Assembly: GCF_026914185.1 (NCBI RefSeq)
Contig: NC_070572.1
Coordinates: 1,860,001 to 1,924,000, forward strand
Reading direction: 5' to 3'
DNA: 64,000 bases
Origin: Puccinia triticina
Lineage: Eukaryota > Basidiomycota > Pucciniomycetes > Pucciniales > Pucciniaceae
In this document: piece after piece, positions 58,001 through 64,000 of the stretch
Numbering within the stretch: position 1 is the first letter of the stretch
How the letters are laid out: the number at the start of each line of letters is the position of its first letter
The notes under the pieces: generated by a model
What the model was told of the DNA's origin: nothing
What the model saw: only the letters and a program-made list of their open reading frames with translations
Database searches by the model: none
Position numbers and translations under genes: made by a program

Positions 58001-59924
58001 GATGGCGGCGGCACTTGAGACTATGTACGCTCTGTACAATCCCCTTTGGCTTCGTGGATCTAGTGGCCAAGGGACATCTTTATTCACAACGCTGGTGACA
58101 CATTTCACCACTCGCACCACCTACCAGTTGAAGCAAGACGGCTCGGTCCGCGGAATGCTCGCAATTGCACAACAGAATATCTTCCAGCATGCTCACAACT
58201 TGCATCCTGCAAGCTTCAAGGCAGGCAAGTTTTGCTCAGCAGACTTTTTCATTGAGATTTCCCTTGATCCAAAGACAAACCCCAATCGATCGCGCCAAGG
58301 CTTGTTTGATGTTGAAGAAAGGCAAACTCTTACCTGTCCGGCTCACCCAGAGGCACCGCGGCAAGATGTCTGCTCTAGATTCGTAATAAATATCCAAAAA
58401 GAGATGTTTGAGGCCAACGCTATTTTGTACTCCGACACTGCGGAGCTCTTGAGGAAATGGATGTCCAATGGTTTGATTGGAATCTCAGGCCTCCACTGTC
58501 GGGACTGTGCAGCAAAAGCAAAGGAGCCCAAGAAATGCAAGCAAAACGGAGCTTCCGGAATCTTCTCGGCTTCAAAGAAAGAAGACTCCATCACTGACGG
58601 CATGCTCCGCGAGTGGTCGACCATTTCTTTCCCTAAGAATCAAGCTCCGCTCCACCTCTATTTCATGCTAGATGTTGCGTCAATTTTGGATTCGGCCGAA
58701 CAAGCAATGTTTATGTCCACAACCAATTGGCCTTTTGCATTTACTGTAAAAGGCGAAACGTACACACTTTTTGCTCGAGGATATTGGAATGGTGTGCATT
58801 ACTGGTCCAAGGTATTGATGAACGTCTCCGGGGTGGCAGGGATTTGGTATCACAACGACATGGAAAATGATGGACTCGCCCGGATGGTCAGCTCGGACTT
58901 CAGCTCTATTGGCGGGGCCCATCCCAACACCAGCTGGCTTATGTATTCCCGAAGCTGGACAGCCTCAGAGAAGGCATATGTCGATGAGAAGGTTGTGCAA
59001 ATCAAGAAAGACTTCCCAACTGCACGTCCTCATCAAATTTCGTTTTCAAATCTTGGTGACTTGCTTGACTCAGGAAGGAAGTTCTTGGAATCCACAGGTG
59101 AAAACATGAATGATGGTAAGCATTAATTTGGTTCTTCATGGATTATTTGAGTTGATTACCAATGATTTGGTGTTTAAAGTCGCAAAAACCGACCATTCTG
59201 ATGTTTCGCCGACTTCGCCGTCTGGATTGGCGCCAAAGAGGCCTGCGGATGATTCCCCCTTCGCAAATTTGAATCCGGCGAGCTCAGCGGAGGACTCTGC
59301 CATAACAGCTGCAGCAAATAGCTCCTCGGCAACTGAAGAAAAACAGGCGGCCCCGAAGATTCAAAAGCTAAAGATTAAGCTGAAACCGCCTAAACCGCCG
59401 GCGAAATTGGAAAAATTGGCTTTGCCAATGTCAGAGCCGCAAGACGCCTCAGGCAGAACTCCTTTGCCAGCTTCTGTGCCTACTCGCAGGCCTGGACGTC
59501 GTAGCCAAAGAGTCGCCAAGGCGGGAAATAACCTTGCCTGATAATCTGCATTTCTCGTGTTATGCCTTGTAAAATTCCATTCTCATTGTTTTTTGGATGA
59601 ATTTTACAAAGCTATTTTTACATGTGTATGCCCTGTAAAAGCTGAAGCCTTGCAAATTTGAAGTGTTTGATTCTGAGGGGTATTTTTACAAAGGTTTCTT
59701 TTTGCACGGCATATACAGCGTAAAAATTGCCGTGTGAAACTAAACTATTCACACGGCAGACATGGTTTTGCATGGTATTCTTTGCAAGGCTTGCGTTTAC
59801 AAGGCTAGGACTGTAAAACATACCCTGTAAAATTCGAGGCGGTGGGTTCTTTGTTTAATTTTCCAAAGGAAGTCTTTTGCAAGGCTCAAGCCTTGTAAAA
59901 TATACTTTTGAAAATTCTACACCC
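55082..59924 (+). mobile_element. Full-length Mutator-like transposon with TIRs and 11-bp target duplication
   Basis: The left end GCGGGTAGGAGAATTTTCC (from 55081) continues as AAAGTACCTTTTGCAAGGCTT. The right end, read on the minus strand from 59924, is GGGTGTAGAATTTTCAAAAG then TATATTTTACAAGGCTT. About 40 bp align. CCCTTTTAAAG directly flanks both ends (55071-55081 and 59925-59935). Subterminal DNA on both sides is full of CCTTGTAAA/TTACAAGG. Target duplications of 8-11 bp are usual for Mutator-like elements. One seven-exon gene fills the interior. Confidence 0.85.
55526..59541 (+). CDS. Mutator-like transposase fused to a USP-like cysteine protease domain
   Basis: Seven exons (55526-56067, 56150-56384, 56445-56629, 56693-57203, 57286-57545, 57611-59115, 59180-59541) join in frame to 1199 residues with no stop. 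Residues 1-80 are acidic. About 84-228 form a WRKY/GCM1-type zinc domain (CLGVLCCDLPECQWAG, CRGRAGKCPG...CKN, HFGTHKHPWP). The transposase core follows: RVISACFMDD, SDVTYRFFLNGYLL (Asp about 366), GCHEHYRAQV, and TTNAQESLHRLYYM (Glu about 569). An AT-hook-like KKTGRPPGAR lies at about 675-685. From about 700 to 1075 there is a USP (peptidase C19) pattern: Cys box KANRCWMAAALETMYALY, a Cys pair region (LHCRDCAAKAKEPKKC), and His box GYWNGVHYWSKVL with WYHNDMENDG. The tail is Lys/Pro-rich (KLKIKLKPPKPPAK). The transposase would cut and paste the element; what the protease domain acts on is unknown. The ATG gives the full acidic N-terminus; an upstream in-frame TTG is less likely. Confidence 0.75.
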
Positions 59925-59935
59925 CCCTTTTAAAG
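59925..59935. repeat. Right target duplication of the Mutator-like element
   Basis: CCCTTTTAAAG, identical to 55071-55081. Confidence 0.8.
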
Positions 59936-60582
59936 GCCCACCCATATCCCCCGCCAGCCAGAAACTCAAGAAAGGACTTTCCTCATCCAACAGCTCAGCC
60001 GATTGCTCTTCCTGAGACAAAGCAAAAAATCAGCCACACCAAGCCCGATGGGTCTGATGGCCGGACCTGAAACCGTCGACAAATCAGGATTCATCCAGAG
60101 ACCTTCTATCCCATTCCCAATCAACCGGCCCTCGTTGCTCTAATAAGTTGCCATCGGCAGCCAGATAGCAGAGTATGCAGCTCGAAAGTACCTCACGACC
60201 GACATATTTATGCAGTGGGCTTCATGTTTGTCGTCCGTGCTACCCCCTTGAGCTCTTCGAAGCTGACCGACGCTCAGCGCATCTCATCACCAACGCTTTG
60301 CAAAAGGAGTCCATGTAAATACTCCAGCGACCTCGGTACCCTCTAGAGTCATTTGCCTTAATTTGATCACCTATGCTACGTGTATGTACGCTTGGATACA
60401 GGAGACCAGTGCCTCCAGACGCTGCTGCCAGTGGTCGGCTGTGGTGTGGACGGAGAGATAAAGGAACTTGCATGTTATAAAGCCGTTCAGCCGCTTCTTT
60501 TGTCCCACTCAACCCATCTCACTGTTTACCAAGAAGCTGTAACTGTTCCACTTAGACATAATCAGAACCAGTCTCATCACGC
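59936..60582. other. Displaced 5' flank of the 890-aa gene, no gene seen
   Basis: Without the transposon this sequence would directly precede the TATA-like box of the minus-strand gene at 52215-55033, so it is probably its former upstream promoter region. Short frames here are not convincing. Confidence 0.45.
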
Positions 60583-61222
60583 TGTTGTGCACTTATCCTA
60601 CACTCCCAGTCACGCAAACTCCTAGCTTGAACATAAAGAACGAATGATCTTTGGTTTTCCAACCACGGGCGTTAGTATACAACCGCGAGACTAACGACCT
60701 GAGAGCTAAGTGCGAACCTTTGGTTTTCCAACCACGGGCGTTAGTATACAACCGCGAGACTAACGACCTGAGAGCTAAGTGCGAACCTGAGTCGACACGA
60801 AGGAAATGGGACAGAGATGAGTGAGACTCTGACACAATGAAACCAAACAAATCGGATCTTTCATTTCTAACCTTTGGTTTTCCAACCACGGGCGTTAGTA
60901 TACAACCGCGAGACTAACGACCTGAGAGCTAAGTGCGAACCTGAGAAAAACAAGATGAGAAATGAGAACAGGAGAAAGTGTATGAAGATGTGATGAACAG
61001 ACCTGAGTCAACACAAAGGAAATGGGACAGAGATGAGTGAGACTCTGACACAATGAAACCAAACAAATCGGATGAAGAAAAAGGAAACACAAAGTTCACG
61101 TGTGTAACTATATACATCCGATAATCTAAGATAGGTTTCACTAGTGTGGTTGTCTCATTGTTCCGCATTGACTGTTGTGCCGCAGCGGGGTGAAAATGAA
61201 CTGCTGGACTGTGAGTTCAACA
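60583..61222 (-). repeat. 3' LTR of the Ty1/copia element (5' border firm, 3' border tentative)
   Basis: A polypurine tract GAGGGGGGGG (minus strand, about 61231-61223) follows the pol stop and is followed at once by TGTTGAACTC, the expected LTR start. CAACA at 60587-60583 would close it as TGTTG...CAACA, giving about 640 bp. The other LTR is outside the window, so the far border is a guess. Confidence 0.6.
60650..60941. repeat. 69-bp repeat, three copies inside the LTR
   Basis: TTTGGTTTTCCAACCACGGG followed by CGTTAGTATACAACCGCGAG begins at 60650, 60719 and 60873. Copies 1 and 2 are adjacent; copy 3 follows an 85-bp block (GTCGACACGAAGGAAATGGG...CAAATCGGAT) that itself recurs at about 61012-61075. 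Confidence 0.85.
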
Positions 61223-61236
61223 CCCCCCCCTCATTT

Positions 61237-64000
61237 TCAACCCGTCAGGTTGATCCCTTCAATGCATCTGTCGTGTTTGATTCTGCACAAAGATTTGGTA
61301 AGAAAATCCGCTAGGTTTGAATGAGTTGAAATGTAGTGAGTTGAGATATCGCCTTCAGCAATCCGTTGACGAATCCAGTGAAAATGAACTCGAAAGTGTT
61401 TAGATCGGTCGGCAAAGACCGTGTTCTTGGCAAGAGCAATGGCAGCTTGATTGTCGCACATGATAGGAATGGGACCGTTGTGGGGAAGCTGCAGGGACTC
61501 AAGAAGCAGACGAAACCAGACTGCTTCACGCCCTCCCTCGTAAAGTGCCGCATATTCAGCCTCAGTGGTTGATGATGACACCGACGGATTTTTCTTGGCC
61601 TTCCACGATACAATGCTATCACCCATGAGCACAAGATAGCTGAAATATGAGTAGGAATCAATTTCATCATTTGCATAATCTGCATCGGTGAAGATCTTGA
61701 TAGGCGAAATACTAGATCCAAGCGTGATACCACGAGATGTGGTACCAGCGAGATAACGAAGGAGATGAGTACACGCCGCCCAGTGCTGCGTGCCTGGATG
61801 TTCAAGGAATTGAGAGAGTTGAGACATTGCAAATGAGATGTCAGGACGAGTGGATACCGCAAGATAATTCAGAAGTCCAACCGCCCGGCGATAGTTGATT
61901 CCTAATTTTTGAAAATCTTCCTGTTCCTGCAAAGTAGCGGGAAGTAGGCGAGTATTTGGCACAAACAGAGTTTTGACAGTTCTTGAATCTTGCATGCCAA
62001 ATGTTGACAGTATCTTCTTGGCGTAAGTGTTTTGCGAAAGACGAATTGAGGAATTCACTACTTCTATCTTCATCCCGAGGAGATGTTTAAGTGGACCTAG
62101 ATCTTCCATGAGATATCTGGAATTTATGAGTTTCTTGAACCTGGCAACATCTTTGCTGACGATGACCATGTCGTCCACGTAGACATGAACCCAGCATCGC
62201 CACCTGGGATCATCCGAGACGAAGAGACACGGATCCGCTGGAGATGGAGAAAAATTGATTGACTTGAAGAAACCCGACAACTCGTGATGCCAGACCCTCG
62301 GTGCCTGTTTCAACCCGTAGATGGATTTCACCAGCAACAAACATTTACCTTTAGGAAGAAACAAACCGGCTGGAGCACGCAGGTATATTGTTTCGTCCAA
62401 TTTCCCATTCAGAAAGGCGTTCTTGACGTCCATTTGATGAATATCGAAACCTTTGGAAAACCCCATTGAAAGCAACGCTTGAAGAGTAGTTGGCCTGCCT
62501 GTTGGCGCGAAAGTTTCGGCGTAGTTCAAGCCCTCAATTTGGAAGTTACCAGCGGCACAAAGCCTAGCTTTGAACTTTGATAACTGACCGTCTGCATCGT
62601 ATTTCTTCCTGAAAATCCAGACTGTGTTCAGAAGCTCCACTCCTGCTGGTATGTCTACCACCTTCCATACACCCAGCCGATCCATAGCAGACAGTTCTGC
62701 CTCGATGGCTTCGACCCAGCTCGCCGAGTTCGGATCTTTCATAGCCTGAGTGTATGTTTTTGGAGCCTCAGACGTCTGATCAAAGAACTGCGCTCCAGCC
62801 AAGAAACACTGAACATGAAAGTCGAAATCCTCATCTGCAACTGCAATGTGAGCTCGTCGCTTAGAGCATAAGATGTTACTTTCATCGATATCAGCCGAAA
62901 TGTCTTTTGGAGCCTTCTGATTCACCGGCTGCAATACTATGTCGAAACCGGGGCGAGAGGAACTCGAAGGACCGGAAAATGGAGGAGGCGGAGGCGGAGG
63001 GTGAGGCGGAGGCGGAGGGTGAGGCGGAGGAGTCGAAGGAGGAGGAAGGGGATTTGACGGATCACTCTGATTGGCTTGCTGTTCCGGAACCCTCAGTTGT
63101 CGTTCAATTTCGAGAATGGAGCCGTCCGATGTTCCATCATCGACAGGTCCAACTTCAGGAGTAGTAGATTCGTCCTCAGATTGAAAATCTTCAGATAGAA
63201 GAGATGATGGAGAAATTAGGCCAGCGGGATCGAACGAGGAGATTCCTGGATAAAGAGTCTTGTCAAATTTGACGTCATGACTCAACTCCACACGTTCATC
63301 CTCTCTCAGGATGCGCCAGTTATGCAACCCTAGCTGATAGCCAATCATTATTCCCTTCACGGATGTGTCGGAGAATTTTGAAGCCCTCTTCACCTTTGGC
63401 AAGTTGACATATGCTCGACACCCGAACGGACGAAGGCGAGAGTAATCAAAGTCTCTTTTGAACCATAGTTCATACGCCGATACCCATTTTTTCTTACGGG
63501 TAGGAGTGACGTTCTCAAGGAAGACCGCCGTCTCGACCGCAAAACCCCACAGCGAGTGCGGGAGATTGGCTTGTTTGAGCAATGCACGAGCTTTCTCAGT
63601 GGTAGTCCGATTTCCTCTCTCAGCGACAGGATTTTGCTGAGGAGTGTACGGAGCAGTGATGTTCGATGAGATGCCCTTGGACTTGAGAAATTCTTTGAAG
63701 TCATTGGAATTGAACTCGCCACCACCGTCGGTGGTAATGTTTTTGATTGGACGAGCATGCAGAGTGGTGACATTGAGATAGAATTGCTTAAAGAAATCGA
63801 GAGCCTCGGATTTCTTCTTTAAGAGATAAACAAATTTATAAGAAGAAAGTTGATCGGTTATTTTAAAATAGTATTCAAAACCGTCAGATGTGGGAGGATT
63901 GATACGACCACTAAGATCAAAGTGAATGTACTCGAGACAATGAGTAGATATAGGAAGATTGCCAAAGTAAGGCAGTCGATGAGACTTCGAAAGAGAACAA
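61237..64000 (-). CDS. Ty1/copia pol: integrase, reverse transcriptase, RNase H (5' part outside window)
   Basis: The minus-strand frame is open from the window edge to the stop at 61237 without interruption. Integrase residues are visible: Asp in YIHFDLSG, Asp in ITTDGGGEFN and Glu in NPVAERGNRT. A Pro-rich linker (PPPHPPPPP) and the RT domain follow, starting at WKVVDIPAGVELLNTVWIF with FDIHQMDVKNAFLNG, YGLKQAPRVWH and the YVDDMVIVS catalytic box. RNase H follows: FTDADYAND, SSSTTEAEYAALYEG and the terminal STHSNLADFLTK. The IN-RT-RH order defines Ty1/copia. All catalytic residues seen are intact, so the element may be recent and possibly active. The 3' LTR lies directly downstream. Confidence 0.95.
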   Translation of the reverse strand, partial: CSLSKSHRLPYFGNLPISTHCLEYIHFDLSGRINPPTSDGFEYYFKITDQLSSYKFVYLLKKKSEALDFFKQFYLNVTTLHARPIKNITTDGGGEFNSNDFKEFLKSKGISSNITAPYTPQQNPVAERGNRTTTEKARALLKQANLPHSLWGFAVETAVFLENVTPTRKKKWVSAYELWFKRDFDYSRLRPFGCRAYVNLPKVKRASKFSDTSVKGIMIGYQLGLHNWRILREDERVELSHDVKFDKTLYPGISSFDPAGLISPSSLLSEDFQSEDESTTPEVGPVDDGTSDGSILEIERQLRVPEQQANQSDPSNPLPPPSTPPPHPPPPPHPPPPPPPFSGPSSSSRPGFDIVLQPVNQKAPKDISADIDESNILCSKRRAHIAVADEDFDFHVQCFLAGAQFFDQTSEAPKTYTQAMKDPNSASWVEAIEAELSAMDRLGVWKVVDIPAGVELLNTVWIFRKKYDADGQLSKFKARLCAAGNFQIEGLNYAETFAPTGRPTTLQALLSMGFSKGFDIHQMDVKNAFLNGKLDETIYLRAPAGLFLPKGKCLLLVKSIYGLKQAPRVWHHELSGFFKSINFSPSPADPCLFVSDDPRWRCWVHVYVDDMVIVSKDVARFKKLINSRYLMEDLGPLKHLLGMKIEVVNSSIRLSQNTYAKKILSTFGMQDSRTVKTLFVPNTRLLPATLQEQEDFQKLGINYRRAVGLLNYLAVSTRPDISFAMSQLSQFLEHPGTQHWAACTHLLRYLAGTTSRGITLGSSISPIKIFTDADYANDEIDSYSYFSYLVLMGDSIVSWKAKKNPSVSSSTTEAEYAALYEGGREAVWFRLLLESLQLPHNGPIPIMCDNQAAIALAKNTVFADRSKHFRVHFHWIRQRIAEGDISTHYISTHSNLADFLTKSLCRIKHDRCIEGINLTG

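Overview
The window looks like nuclear DNA of a basidiomycete, most likely a rust fungus (Pucciniales, Puccinia-like). The evidence is short GT-AG introns in most genes, a long repeat-rich background crowded with LTR, DIRS/Ngaro, hAT and Mutator-like elements, and a few compact host genes of fungal type (a diacylglycerol lipase and Kex2-processed secreted peptides). The species cannot be fixed from sequence alone. All products are assigned from translated motifs without database searches.

Layout. (1) 1-2.3 kb: the tail of an unidentified ORF, a 21-bp minisatellite and a cluster of TTACAAGG motifs. (2) 2.32-8.92 kb and 30.92-37.52 kb: two 6.6-kb arms of a large inverted duplication. Each arm has at its outer end an intact three-exon gene for a secreted precursor with six 20-residue repeats separated by Lys-Arg, followed by a truncated AVT-type amino-acid transporter and other decayed coding pieces. 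(3) 8.9-30.9 kb, the loop between the arms: a badly decayed Ty3/gypsy element whose RT is split by about 6 kb of nested insertions (tRNA-derived SINE relic, fold-back elements, a TIR element), two MITEs, a decayed hAT element, an intact seven-exon sn-1 diacylglycerol lipase gene and a small secreted basic protein gene. (4) 37.5-46.0 kb: gene-poor repeats, MITE-like hairpins and one small candidate secreted ORF. (5) 46.2-51 kb: a Ngaro-type tyrosine-recombinase retrotransposon (gag, RT-RNase H, YR), minus strand. (6) 52.2-55.0 kb: a GC-rich three-exon host gene (890 aa) with an internal motif repeat. (7) 55.08-59.92 kb: a full-length Mutator-like transposon with TIRs and an 11-bp target duplication, coding for a 1199-aa transposase fused to a USP-like cysteine protease domain, inserted at the TATA-like box of the 890-aa gene. 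(8) 60.6-64 kb: the 3' part of an intact-looking Ty1/copia element with its 3' LTR.

The host genes form no operon. The features that stand out are the mirrored Kex2-type peptide precursor genes at the outer ends of the inverted duplication, the transposase-protease fusion, and the loss of three catalytic positions of the Ngaro element by what appear to be CpG to CpA changes.
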